Source: Volvariella volvacea V23 (Eukaryota > Basidiomycota > Agaricomycetes > Agaricales > Pluteaceae). From it: DNA of 64,000 bases. The stretch covers positions 461,467 to 525,466 of the forward strand of contig KB722759.1 of assembly GCA_000349905.1 (NCBI GenBank), written 5' to 3'. Below, piece after piece: positions 1 to 12,500 of the stretch. The notes beneath the pieces are model-generated. The model saw only the letters and a list, made by a program, of their open reading frames with translations, did no database searches and was not told the DNA's origin. The position numbers were made by a program, and so were the translations under genes. Positions within the stretch are counted from its first letter, which is position 1. Every line of letters begins with the position of its first letter.

Positions 1-3000
1 CTATCGTTAGTCTACTTGAGAAGACAAACTGCCACCGAATCTTAACAACCAAGGACACCACTAATTTGCTCATGGAGTCGATTCATTCCCATATATCTGC
101 TCACAACGCTAGTTTTGAAGTACAGATTGACGAGTCGCCCGCACTGCTCGAACTTTACCCGGAGCTGGACATAAATCTTGCAGAACGACCTAAATCTGGT
201 ATACGCTACCCTGAGCGCACCAATATCCCTGATTCGCGCGCCCCCTACATGTACATCCACTCTTCTGGTAGCACAGGATTCCCAAAGCCCATTCCGTGGT
301 CTCGTCGGGTTCTCAGCTTTTGGACATCCATGCGTGCGTAGTTCTCCTAACCATGCATGACTGATAACTCAATGTAATGTCTAGCTGTTCTTCGGAGGTA
401 CAAGGCCACAGGTCGTCAAATAGTCATGGCATGCATGCCACTTCCGCCCTTTCATGCGCTTGGTATCGTGACCCAACTCCTGAACCCTACACTTAGTGGA
501 TCGATTTCGGCAGTTTACCCACCCATGGTGTACAAACGCGGCCAATCTCCGATGTTCCCAACCCCAAACAACGTCCTCGAGCACTTACGACTCACCAAAT
601 GCAACGAACTGGTTATCATTCCCTCTTTCTTGCATGCGTGGTCACAATCTGCGGAAGCTGTACAACTGCTTAAATCGTTGGATCAAGTGGTATGTACCTT
701 TACCTTTCTACTACTAATCTATGCTTACCAGAAGCTTGGTTTTCGTTGTCACGCAGTTTTACAGCGGTGGTGCCCCATCACCGAAAATAGGTGACCTTTT
801 GGTCGAAGCAGGAGTTAGGTTGGATAATCTTTATGGAGGTACAGAGTTTGGTCTCCTGACGAAGGTGTACCCCCGGCCCCGGGATGATAAGGACTGGGAG
901 TATGCGGAGTTTGAGGAGCGTGTAAATGTTGGGTTGTCCCCGCAGGGCTCGGGAACTTATGAACTGCAAATTTTGGTGCGTCCTTTTCTCTGAGCCTATT
1001 TGGTGGATACCAAGTTGATAAGATTGCGAAATGAGTAGAAGGGCGAAAATTATGAATCCACAGTTTTCAATATGCCTAATGGCGAGGGGTATTCCACATC
1101 CGACTTGATTAAGGAGCACCCCACTAGGAAGGGGTTATGGAAGGTGTACGTTTCATGTTAATCGTGGCATTCCCCTCTTTAAGAGATCGTTTTAGGATCG
1201 GCCGCGTTGATGATGTGATTATACACTCTTCTGGAGAAAAGACCGTTCCGACGCCTATGGAGGGCATCATTAATAGCAATCCTATGTACGTCCTTGAGCT
1301 GATGACTGGGTTGGGATCCTTATTCAGTATACTCTCAGGGTGGGCGGAGTCATCCTATTCGGTCGTGAACGTGAACTTGTCGGGGCTCTTATCGAACTCA
1401 GACCTGAGTTCCAAATCAATATCAATAGCGAAGCTGAGGTGAACAATATGAGGACAAAACTCTGGTATGTATATCAAGAAATCGATTCTTATGCATGAAC
1501 TTCATGAGAGAGTTACCAGGCCCACGATTGAAGAAGCAAATCGCGATGCTCCTGCGTTCAGTAGGATCTATAAGGAGATGATCCTCTTTGTTTCCTCTGA
1601 TAAGCCATTACCTCGCACTGGTAAAGGTACAGTCATGAGAAAGAATGCCCTAGCATTATTCGAACAGGACATTAACGACCTGTATGTCATTCATCTCTAA
1701 CTTCACAAACATAGCTAACATATTTCCCCCGTAGATATGACCGTGTTGGGAATGCCGTGACAGGATCAGTGAAGATCATCCCTCCTACGTCCTGGGACAG
1801 ACTAGGTCTCACAAGCTGGCTCGTCAACCAGCTCCAAGATTTCCATCCTCACACCCATTTCGAAACTTCAGTCGACCTATTTGATCAAGGGATCGACAGT
1901 CTTGACGTTACGTTCCTTCGTCAACGACTCGTAGCGATGCTCCGCCAGGAGGAGGGCGAGCAGTTTCAGAATGCCAGTGGGAAAGTCAAGGAAGGAGTTA
2001 TCTATTCGCATCCATCTGTTGATTCACTGGTCTCGTACCTTCTGTCGTTGCTTCGTGCACAAGAAGATAGAGGTGTCGAGATTGCTACGGCAGACGGTCG
2101 TCATGCGATTGAGTTTACCCTGTCCAAATATTCTCTCAACCTCCCACCGCCACCTCAATCGCATACACCGCTTCCAGGATACGCCACAGTGCTACTTACA
2201 GGCTCAACTGGGAACCTTGGATCGCATATCCTTACCCAACTGGTCAACGACGATAGAGTTACAAGAGTCTATGTGTTGAATCGCCAAGGTTCAAGACAGA
2301 TGTCAGGTATTGAAAGACATGAGAAGAGGTTTATAGAACATGGGTTGGATGTTGGTGTATTGAGGGATGGGAAAGTCGTTTTTATTGAATCAGACCCGAC
2401 TAAGGAGAAGCTTGGTCTTGGCGCTGAACTCTATGAAGAGGTAAGTCTGCTATTTTCAGCTTCTATCAACTTTTCTCACAACGTTTCTTGCTTATATCTC
2501 TTCCGCTGACAGCTGCGGAACACCGTCAACGTGATCGTCCACAACGCATGGCGACTTGACTTCAATTTGACTCTGCCCTCCTACGAACCGAATATCTTGG
2601 GGACTCGTAATCTTATTGACCTTGCTCTTACAAGTGCCCACAGTTCCTCTCTACGTTTCGTCTTCACCTCTTCTGTCGCCTCTGCTCAAGGCTGGGACAA
2701 GGCCAAGGGGCCATTCCCAGAAGAATCAAGTGAAGATGCTTGTGTGGCTGTCGGACCGGGATATGGGGCGGCTAAGTACGTCTGCGAACGGGTAGGTCTT
2801 TGTCGTATCTATTTCCTCTCCATTGCATCTGATTATCTCTCCTGTGCTTTAGCTCCTTGTCAGGAGTGGACTGCAGTTTTGTTCGCTGAGAATTGGCCAG
2901 CTTACTGGCACCCATCCCAATGGAGCATGGGCAACGACGGATTGGGTTCCAATTTTGGTCAAGAGCAGCATGCATCTTGGTGCTTTGCCCCTATCTCCTG

Positions 3001-3603
3001 GTGTACGTACCTCATCTTCTTTACCTACCTTCGCTTTCTTGGTTCTCATCCGACATCACATACTTACTCTAACATATAGTTCGTCTCATGGATGCCAATG
3101 GACGCTGTCGCCACAAGCATTCGAGATGTTATATTCTCAAACGGGGAGCCACCTCAGACTATCAATGTTGTTCACCCCTACCCTATCAACTGGAACGATG
3201 TGATTATCTTCACCAATGATGCATTGATCAAGCAAGGCATCGTCAAAGAGCACCTCCCAACCATATACTTCCCAGATTGGGTGCGCAGGCTAGAGGAACG
3301 AGCTATTTCACCCACAGACGAAGTCCTTGATTCTATCGTACGTCCTAATTTCATCTCCTGTCCCGGGAGGTCACAGATTTTGGTTGTCGTTTTTAGCCGG
3401 CTATAAAGTTGAAGGACTTCTACAAGTCCATCGCCAATGCGAAGTATATTGACCCAACCAAAGAGGAGGTTGGTGGGTTTTCGAGATTTGAGACGAATAA
3501 GAGTCAGGCAGTCAGTCCTGCAATCGACAAATTGGAGCGTCTTGAGAAAGTCGATGTGGAACGGTGGATCAAATATTGGAAGGAGGTGGGGTATTTGCAT
3601 TGA
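1..3603 (+). CDS. NRPS-like adenylate-forming reductase (A-T-R), 5' end outside window
   Basis: The enzyme should activate a carboxylic acid with ATP, load it on a phosphopantetheine arm and release it by NAD(P)H reduction. The first exon lies outside the window. Visible exons by GT/AG ends and homology to the two sister genes are 3-333, 385-689, 757-975, 1039-1145, 1196-1285, 1339-1464, 1520-1681, 1735-2440, 2513-2791, 2853-3002, 3080-3337 and 3397-3603. Adenylation motifs are SSGSTGFPKPIPW near 260-300, YGGTEFG near 830 and RTGKGTVMRKNA near 1615. The carrier motif FDQGIDSLDV (Ser is the arm attachment site) is near 1880. The reductase has GSTGNLGSH (nucleotide binding) near 2205 and a YGAAK catalytic pair near 2770. 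No frameshift or stop is seen in the visible part. The substrate cannot be read from sequence alone. Confidence 0.9.
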
Positions 3604-3862
3604 GAGACCCTCCATATCAGTGGGTGGCGCGAGATTGTACTATGTATGCGCAGGAAAATAGGTGGAAATGGAGTGATAGATATAGGTCAAGAAGGTACAA
3701 CGTCTGGTATAGGTAAATGTCACAATTGGTGATGTATATTCTAACAAGCGTGAGCAGAATACCAACTCTACATATGTGCTGTTTGAGTCATAGATGCACT
3801 AACGCGGGATATCCTTCCGAGGGCTAACTACGGTACAGTCAAGTTGAGATTGGATTATATAT

Positions 3863-3996
3863 GCGGGATGAAGTTGGTCCCTTTGACGCAGAATCGTCAA
3901 GGTCGCGAAGCGCAAAGAAGGCGAAAAATACAATGATAATACGTGCTAAAATGTAGAGTGGGTCCCCAACGCGGGCAACCAAAAACCATAACCCGC
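3863..3996 (-). pseudogene. Relic of the C-terminal end of a WWDKPLN membrane protein
   Basis: Read on the minus strand this stretch aligns base for base with the last coding ~130 bp of the neighbouring membrane-family copies (compare 4762-4895): the same order of a last transmembrane segment, a RDLPDSAYENV-like end and a terminal HP/HI codon, but with frame damage. No upstream part of the gene remains. It lies 260 bp past the stop of the A-T-R gene in convergent orientation, the same arrangement as at the other two A-T-R loci. The rest of 3604-4498 shows no gene I can support. Confidence 0.7.
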
Positions 3997-4498
3997 GATG
4001 CGTAGCGGGACTAGTGGCTGAATTAAATACACATGAGCCTTATCTAATAAGTTCAAGTCCCACCCATCTCTCAGTGTATTTATCGCTAGCCCTCTTACTT
4101 AATATCCCGCGCTCAGCTACAATGCCAATACCAATCACGACTTCTTCTGGAAACCTGCAGGTAATGTTCATCCAGGCCTCTTGGTATATATGATCCCTGA
4201 ATGTTGACGGCTTCCAAGAAATCTGATGTCATACATCCTTCCCTAGTCTCATTCAATTATCTCCAGTTTTGCTGTATCCTTCACGTAGATGCTTTACAAA
4301 TTCTCTATAGGTGACGGTAGATTGTGTGATTGCGAGCTTGCGCTGTTGACGGGCGTTGAAAGTCAAATCAGCTGCTAATGGTGCATGACGAGTAGGATAG
4401 CTGATGCTGAACCAGGGTTGGGTAAACTACAAATGCGCTACTCAATGCTTGGGATCCACTAGGGGAAGGACCTGACAAATCAGGCGAGAAGAGCATGA

Positions 4499-4580
4499 AG
4501 ACGGAACACAAAAACGTACATGGGAAACCAACATGAAGTGCCAGATAGTATGTATGTGATAGAATAGGATTGCTTTCATC
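4499..4580. repeat. Flank repeat shared by membrane-family copies at 4.7 and 7.9 kb
   Basis: The stretch containing ACATGGGAAACCAACATG and, 50 bp on, TTCATCCTATTG is repeated in diverged form at about 7417-7490, in the same position just beyond the 3' end of the next family copy. It shows that the duplicated segment was larger than the coding sequence. Confidence 0.55.
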
Positions 4581-4753
4581 CTATTGACATTGAGTTTGAG
4601 TAGACATATGCAAAGCAACAACAAAAGAAAACCCAGTCCTACCTCATGGCGGCTCACTATCCCTTCTATAACGCTGCAGTCCTTGGCTAAAGTAAAACGC
4701 GATGACATGGTGTTCGCCATCGCAAGCGGCCTCGCTCGTTGCCCACCCACTGT

Positions 4754-6030
4754 TCAATCTATATGTGGGATAGAGTTTGACCACTGGACATTTTCGTATG
4801 CAGAGTCGGGGAGATCACGGAAAGCAATGAAGGCAATGAAAAGAATAATGAGGCGTGCAGAGATGTAAAGTGGGGCACCAATCCACATTACCAGAAAGCC
4901 AAAAATTTTGTCAAATGTGTTGATATGATAATTACAGAGAAACCGCCATGAAGGTGGAATAAAGGCAGGTGTAACAGTGAGGACGAGGGACGAAGCTCTC
5001 CAGAGCCATAATTCGACGGTCGTCAAAAATGGGAAATTCCAGCCGATGATGGAAGCACAATGATAGGCGAGTTGATGTTGGGCCATGCTCAACCCAGCAG
5101 CGTAAAACGGATGGACACTCGTTCCTGTGTGCCAGTCTTCCAGATTGGTCATCTCTAGAAACGGCCCAAAGATGAGTCCGAATAGCTGCCCTTTACTGCT
5201 ACCATCTCGACTCATCATCTTCCACGACCGAATATACCATCCCTCTTCCTCCCTCTCCTCCGGTCCATCAACCCGATTCCCCTCCCTATCAAAATACATC
5301 GGATACTCCACATTCAACAGCTTATCCCACCAGAAAACATACGTAACAACATTCAACGCCGCAAACGCCAAAGTGACCAACTCGAGCTCCATCAAAACAA
5401 GCCCTTCAACACGACGAGCAACGCACTGAACCACAAACCACATGGTCTGAAGAACAACGACCGATTTCGCGAGAATGTCCTCCTTCCCGCGGTCCTTGAC
5501 TTCCTTTTCTCTGATTGCGGGGATCTTGGGTTGGCTCCACTCGACGACCCTGTATGTCTCGTTGCCTTCTTGCACCATCGGACCGCCCATTTGCACGAAG
5601 AAACCGCGAGTCCGTGTCCATTTTTTATCTATCGTGTGTGAGCCCCCGTTTGTCGGCGAGTTACCTTTGTAGAATTCCGCAATTCTTGCAGCCATAATTC
5701 TCTGCCTCAACACTCACATGATGACAAATTCCGGCGCTAGCATCGCATACAGCATCGTTCGGATCTTCATCCACGTCTTCTTCGCCCACGAAGCGTTCTG
5801 GTCCGGGATGTTGTGGTGTATGGAGACGTAGGTGCAGAGGAAGATGACTCCTAGACAGCTATAGAGGACATCAAAGATGGTGCGTCGCTTGTTTGGATCG
5901 CATGTACCGCGTTGATCGCGGCAGTAGCAACGCACACAGGGCTAGGAATCGTGCTGGCTGGGACGTCAACGGGAACGGGAGAGGCGAGGGAGCGTGCAAA
6001 GCTGGCGACGAACACGCCTGCAAGCAGCAT
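4754..6030 (-). pseudogene. WWDKPLN-family membrane protein, copy 1, inactivated
   Basis: The copy starts MLLAGVFVASFARSLASP (6030) and ends near SAYENVQWSNSIPH. Three lesions are visible against its sisters. A single C is missing near 5907 (sense GGG to GG), shifting the frame between the signal region and the conserved CDPNKRR motif. A Trp codon of the MWALRQRIM motif reads TGA near 5708-5714. About 10 codons (the IVFGAIHLIG stretch) are lost near 5040. Family features still readable are CLGVIFLCTY, WTRT-GFFVQMGG, a degenerate WWDKLLN, and the last membrane helix. It resembles copy 2 most closely, including KEG-E-YRVV after the QMGG motif. Confidence 0.85.
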
Positions 6031-7862
6031 CGCAGAGGATGCTGTGTTCCATTGGTGGGGCGTGAGCTTTCTGCAGGTGTTCCGCTGACAACCCGATTCT
6101 CGCATATGCCCCTCTCGTCTCGTGTTATCAAGGTGGCGGTTATCGTGGGTCTATCCTCTATTCGTTCATGTCAGCTTGAATGGTTTCCAGATGTACAGAT
6201 CGTACAAGGGATCGCTGTCAGGTCTTCTGGTCATACGCCATGCTGGCTTGTCACTTCTATTCAATTGCTGCCCTGTGCTGTTTTCTCGTGGGATTGGCAT
6301 TCGACACTATGCGCACAGCCCCAGCAGAATGAACGCATATGGCCAAGGGCAGCACCTCGAACCCGGACTGAATATTGCAAACCCATCAATGCCCTGCCTT
6401 CCGAGATCGTGCTATCTAGTGAGTTCGTCCCCATCCATCATAGCGATTGATAAAGGAACGAAAGTGAGGAAGCAGAGCACCTGCCACTTTGATTGAACAC
6501 TCGGAAGGACTTGGCTCCACACTCCTTCTGAACAAGAGTGAAGAGTGTCGAGGTTCGTTCCGTGACATCTCCCCACTCCTGGAAATCTTATCTGGGTCTC
6601 GTATCCGGTGATATTCGCATAATCTGTTATTTACTGTCCATGCAGCTGACAAACGACAGGAGCGTCTCTACATGCTATATGTGTGGGAGTGGCTCCTGTG
6701 CGTGAATCCACTACTCCATCTAGACGTCATCCATGTTCACTCGAGACTTGCCATTAAAGTAGGGTGTAATGATAGCCATCCGCCAACCGGTGACGCCGCA
6801 ACCTCCACCAATTTCGTGGTCGTACTTGCTTCAGGGCACTCTGTATCTCGCAGACGGCTGGGTTCTATCGCAGCGGCATAAAATCGAGTTGCATCAAAGT
6901 TGTCGTGTGTAGGTCGCATATCAACACACACCCGGGGCTCTTGTCGTTGCTCTGCACTTCCAAGTAGAGGCGCGCCGGAGGAGACTAGCGTAGGTTGGCC
7001 TGAAGGAGCCAAGCTCGAGGTTACCAAGTGCGGGGTGCTACGATATGCGACGGTCGTGGCTTGACCCTCGAGGAGCAAAGCCACGAGAACGAAGTGGGGT
7101 ACGGAGGCGAGCGAGCCTGGTTGCAATACACGGTGTGCGAATAACTGCTCATAAGACCGGTTTGAGGACCCTTTTATTCATGAGCGGTGATCATGCTTCC
7201 ATGCTACAGGACCAACGTCAAGACCAGGAGTAGTGTCGCTATGTGGCTACCACGTGTCAGTCGTATATTCGAAGAGAGAAAGAGGCGAGGATGATGGTGA
7301 TGATGATGACGCGTGTCTGCAATGTAGAGAGATCCCAAGCGAATACTCAGAAACGAATTCAAGAGACTTGTGTCTGCGGCCATCTAATTGCCGGGCAGAA
7401 CACAAAGACAACAGGTGATGAACACGAACGAAAATTTACATAGGAAACCAACACGTATGCGTTGTGGTAGATTCATATTCATCCTATTGGACCAATTTTC
7501 GGTTCAAGTGGGTGCAGAAAAGAGCACAACAAGGACACGAAGGGCAGCAGCAAGTCCCTTTCCCACTGCTAGATGCCGACTTTTCGCGGTTGGACCATGA
7601 GCACGCACAAGATGACCAGCAAATAAGGGATTTGGAAGAGAAAATGCGACATGTGGGAGGTAGGTACAATAAACTACAGCAACGACGAAGAAGACGAAAC
7701 GACATGTACAGCAGCAACAAGGGGAAAGAGAGTGCGAAACAAAGTATGGACTCATTACGCATGTCGATATTCTCTTCTCCCCACCAAAGTCTGAATCAAC
7801 GAGGCCGACACCATCACAAGCACCCTCACCCCCCGACCTGGTCTCTGTTGGCCTTTTGTGGT
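6031..7862. other. Intergenic, no supported gene
   Basis: Several reading frames of 60-170 codons occur on both strands but overlap each other, lack recognisable motifs and have no convincing splice pattern. The part at 7701-7785 resembles 59931-60015 (see the flank repeat entry). Confidence 0.6.
7701..7785. repeat. Flank repeat shared with 59931-60015
   Basis: The block AGCAGCAACAAGGGGAAAGAG, then ACGCATGTCGATATTC, then TCCCCACCA recurs as a diverged copy at 59931-60015, in both places just past the 3' end of a minus-strand membrane-family copy (copies 2 and 11). This indicates duplication of gene plus downstream flank. Confidence 0.6.
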
Positions 7863-9264
7863 TCAACCTATGTGCGGAATGAAATTCGACCACTTGAGGT
7901 TTTCGTAGGCTCAATCGGGGAGATCGCGGAGAGAGAAGAAGGCGAGGAAGAGGATGATGAGGCGTGCTGAGATGTAGAGTGGGGCACCAATCCGAGTGAT
8001 CAAAAGGCCGAAAAGCTTGTCAAAGAAGCTGTAATAATGGCCATCAGAAGCGAGATAAGTACATGAAAGCGGAATCAAGGCAGGAGTGACAGTCAGGACG
8101 AGGGAAGAAGCGCGCCAGAGCCAGAGTTCGGTGGTCGCCAGAAACGAAAAGTTCCAGCCAATGAGGTGGATCCCGCCAAAGACGACACCGATGGCAGCTG
8201 CACAGAAATAGGCAAGTCGGTATTGGTCATGCCCCAATCTCGCAGCGTAGAATGGATGGACACTCGTTTTTCTGTTGTCTCTGCGCCGGTCTGTGTTGGC
8301 CATCTCGAGAAGCGGCCCAAAGACGAGTGCGAATGGCCTCCTGATCACGTGCTCCCACACCATCTGCACTGCGCCGCTTCGTCTCTCCAACGAGCTGGCT
8401 GTCTCCCGACTCCTGTCTGTCATTTCCTTCCACAACATCTTATACCATGCCTCTTCCTCCTTCTCCCCTGGTCCATCCACCCGATTCCCCTCCCTATCAA
8501 AGTAGATTGGGTACTCCACATTCAATGGCTTGTCCCACCACAAAATGTACATGATGACGTTCAACGTCGCAAAAGCCAGGGTCACCAACTCGAGCTCTGT
8601 CAATACAAGACCTTCGACGCGACGGGCGATGCATTGAACGACAAACCATATGGTTTGAAGGACAACGATGAACTTTGCGAATATATCGCCTTTTCCATGA
8701 TCTTTAATCTCCTTTTCCCGAATCGCGGGGATCTTGATTGTATCTAGATCGTTCCACGGAACAACCCTGTATTCCTCGTCACCCTCCTTCACCATCAGTC
8801 CACCCATCTGGACAAAAAAAACCATGCGTCTGCGTCCATTTTCGTTCTGTTGCATGTTAGACACTTGATAGACTCTCATTCGAAGGCTCACTTTCGTTCT
8901 CTGGCCGTGCCACAATTTTTGCAGCCATAATTCTCTGCCTCAATGCCCACATAATCACAACTTCCGGCGCTATCATCGCATACAACATCGTTCGGATCTT
9001 CAACCACGTCTTTTTGGCCCACGAGTGATTCTGGTCCGGGATATTATGGTGGATGGAGATATAAGTACAAAGGAAGATGACCCCTAGACAGCTATAGAGG
9101 ACATCGAAGATGGTGCGTCGCTTGTTTGGATCGCATGTACCCGCGCTCATTGCAGCAGTGACGACGCAGAGAGGGCTTGGGATTGGACTGGCCGAGATGT
9201 CAACGGAAATGGGGGAGGCGAGGGAGCGCGCAAAGGCGGCGAGGAACATGCCTGCGAGGAACAT
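7863..9264 (-). pseudogene. WWDKPLN-family membrane protein, copy 2, nearly intact
   Basis: Exon 1 (9264-8892, 373 nt) begins MFLAGMFLAAFARSLASP and carries CDPNKRRTIFDVLYS, CLGVIFLCTYISI and the MWALRQRIM motif. Exon 2 should start after an AG near 8850 and read KWTQTHGFF, but an 8-A run on the plus strand (8814-8821) where seven are expected shifts the frame; the downstream frame then runs cleanly through WWDKPLNVEYPIYFD to near the end. A TGA at 7911 replaces a Ser codon and removes the last 15 residues (AYENLKWSNFIPHIG would end at 7863). The homopolymer change could be a base-calling error, in which case the gene may still work with a shorter tail. Confidence 0.8.
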
Positions 9265-10139
9265 AATGAAGGCTGGTGTGTGCTGTGCGATGAGGTACAT
9301 ATGTCCTGTGTATGAAGGGCTTTATAGGACAAAACTATTGTCCATTGCATTCGCCTCGGCTAACTTCGGCTATATGTGGATTTACGTGGAATGAGAGGGT
9401 GCAACAGCACCACCTGTTCCACGGTAGGGTCGCAGAAGGGTCGGAATTATATTGAATTATTTCCACTGCACTTCGCTTAATTTTGGGAGGATTATCTTCC
9501 ACAAATGGTAACTGAACACTTTTATTTGCTGGAACTCACTTAATTTGGGTGCTGTGTCACAAATGTCACAATCCAAAATAGTGCAGGCAAGTTGTTATAC
9601 CCAGCTTTTGCACAACAGGCAACAGTCCTTTTATTGATTGCACTTTCATAGAGCAAGTTGTTTGATCACTATATGATATCTGGTGACTGCAAGACCTTTT
9701 GGCACCATTCGTCCCCCCTCTATTTTCATTAGCACAACAGAAGATCTGCAGGAGAGCCTCTCAATTACCTATCCTCCAGTTGCACCTTTGACATTCCTCC
9801 AGCCATGGCACAGTGTGGTGAATAGGTGCATCAGCTGGCCTTAGGCTTCAAGACTGATACGAGTATGATCTTGGCACAACATACTCTTTGAAGGGTTCAT
9901 GTATGAAGTACCTCAATGCTTAGATATATCTGGTTGTATTTTGCAAACAGCTTTATACTACCTGGAGGCAGTCAAAACCAAGATACTTAATGCTTCAGAA
10001 AAGTACAATGTTGGTGTTGATTGATGATCAAGAAAACCAATGGCCAGCATATGAAGCCCACCCTTCACAATTAAAGCTCATCAGAATGGAGGTTGGGTAG
10101 GAGCTTGAGAGAGGATTTAGATGAGCTTGTTCATATTCA

Positions 10140-10440
10140 GCTCCACCACAGCCTGTGGTTTCCGAAGGCTTCCCTGTGGATCAACTAGACCAGTGTTCAC
10201 CTTTTGCATCAGATTCTAGTGCTCAACAAGCAAATCTCAATACTGCTTATCTCAGAGGCAAATAACAATACTTCAATGTGCCTCATCCAGCTCAATCTCA
10301 CCCACAGCAAGGGTATGGCTGTTACCAACGCCACAATCCACAACCACCACAATTTACTGGAAATATCATAAATGGGTGCTACTGTAGTCGTCTATGGGGT
10401 TATGTACAATACCATTGTACAAGCAAACTAGTAGCATATT
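10140..10440 (+). mobile_element. Possible retroelement Gag relic with degenerate zinc knuckle
   Basis: One plus-strand frame, broken by a TAA, reads a Pro/Gln-rich stretch (PHPAQSHPQQGYGCYQRH) followed by GCYCSRLWGYVQYHCTSK. This resembles a retroelement CCHC knuckle with one residue lost between the first cysteines, one inserted, and His changed to Tyr (CAT to TAT). No protease, reverse transcriptase or LTR is seen around it. Confidence 0.35.
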
Positions 10441-11956
10441 TATCACAGTATGAGTAGGAGTGAACCGATTTTTGTAATTCATCTCTTATCTCCCCTTCCA
10501 CTCTGTCTTGTAGCATAGGCTGTTTGAATCTGCAAATCTGTATTCTGACTCAATCAATTTACTTATATGAACAAATTGTACTTGGAAGGAGCTGAGCCAA
10601 TGAGATATTTCTACAATTTGGCAGGAAAAATGCATGACAAAAAACATAAAAGTGCAGGAATCTGATAAAAAGTCCTGCTTAAGTAAAATTCCCCAAAAGT
10701 TTATCCCAATGTATAAGTGGGCCAGTGCACAAACAATATAAATGCAAAGTCATTCCACATGGATACTTGTGTAGCCAAGGTTAGCCGAGGTGAATACAAT
10801 GGATTTAATTTTGTCCTATGGAATCCGTCATACCTGTGTTTTGATAATGACCTTTAAATGTGTCTCCCTATTCTCATACCTATCACTCTCCACCTAACAT
10901 TGGTATCCGTCATCCATACGCCATTTGATCGACTTAATTGATCTCAAGTCCTTCCAGTCATTTTATGAACCTTGTGTTCCTGCCTAGTGCCTAGCTCTCT
11001 CATAGATCGTTCATCGCTTCCAACCACTGTTCATACTCCAATAATTCCTGGTACTCAGCCAATGGTCTTGTGATATGCCACTATCTCCAACATACAAGAA
11101 CCAAGCGCCCTAATGTCCTATTTTTGCTTTGTGCATTCAACACATCACTTCTTGTGTTCATCATCTGGCGTCTATCATCGATTCATTTCCAGTGCTTCTA
11201 CTAATGATAGGCCAGCCATAAATCTAGACCTGGATTCATCTAATATACTCCTAATATATGTTCATATGAATGAGAAACTATATAGCATGAAAAAGCTGAT
11301 TGTTTGGAGAGTCAAAGATGAGCCCTAGTCTGCTGACTAGGTAAATTTGAGAGTGGATGTGTAATAATGTGTGAAATATCACTCAGTATGAAGCTTTGAT
11401 GAAGGTACCAGAATCAGGCCTGGTTTGAAGTTCAGAACAGAGTGTTTGACATATATTTCGCACTTGAAAACAAAACCAATTCATGAGAAGGTTGATTAAG
11501 ACTGCCAAACATACACACTCATACTGAATGCATCACCCACAATGTGCTACCATAACGGAAAGGCTTGGGAAGCTTTCTGGACCACTACCTTCCTATTATG
11601 GACTTGTAACAATACCCTGAGCCCTACCTCAGAGACCAGCAACTTCACCCAGATCTTGAAAACTTTGATCTTAGGTATCACTGGATCTGGTAGTCTTGTG
11701 CTCACAAAATCCCAAAGCAGATGTGATCACACTCATTTCTGTGACAGGGAAACTTTCTGGAAAAGTAATAATATCCCTTATTTCATCTTGGTTTGATTAT
11801 TTCATTTCTCTTGATTCTTTTTAATATTTTATTTGATGGGCTATCAGAAATGACATTTCATAAAAGATTCCTCAATGCTGTTTGTGAAGAACTATACAGT
11901 TCTAATTTATTTATACATCTACTTAGTATATAACACCTTCAAAGTCAATTAAAATA

Positions 11957-12500
11957 TCAAGCAATCTTGTCCCTAGATTTTATAAGTGAACTTGAGTGCT
12001 GCTTTGTTTGACAAATCATATAGTAACTTGGGATATAGTCTACCCAAGAATTGGCTTCTTGAAAAGAGTTTTGGATATAGTTTATTTGCAAGCAAGAGCA
12101 AACCACTAGATATTGATTTAAGGGTTTCAGTATCATTGTGAGCACATGTGTCAGGCAGATTCTTAGACAGAACGTCGCCAAGTGCCTTTTAAAATCCATC
12201 TGAGGTTCAATAGAGCTTTATTTGGTTAGAGATTTACAGCTTAAGTGTGTGAAGGCCTGTATTCTACATATGAGCAAAGGAGATCTAATTTATGGGGTCA
12301 TTAACACTTTGGACGTTGTCCAGGAATTGCTGAGAGGAAGTTCATCAAGCCAAGTAGACACCAGTCTAGCCATCCCCATGAACTTAAGCTTGATTTGGGT
12401 GTTTTTGGAGTTGTGTGTGTTGCATATTGCCTCTAGCGCTTCAGGAGCAGATCTTGAGAGTGTGCACATCCCACAGTTTTCAGGGCTATCCCACAGTCAG
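11957..12500. repeat. Dispersed repeat, inverted copy at 46.2-46.7 kb
   Basis: The block from GGTTCAATAGAGCTTTATTTGGT through ACTTAAGCTTGATTTGGGTG matches the reverse complement of about 46235-46520; the adjoining 12000-12200 matches 46510-46720. Conserved blocks include AAAGGAGATCTAATTTA and GACACCAGTCTAGCCATCCC. Neither copy holds an intact frame, so it is an old transposon piece of unknown class. Confidence 0.65.

Noticed and set aside
7464..7970. Plus-strand open frame of 168 codons, Gln/Arg-rich
   Set aside because: It overlaps the 3' end of copy 2, has no motif, and part of it is a flank repeat also found at 59.9 kb.
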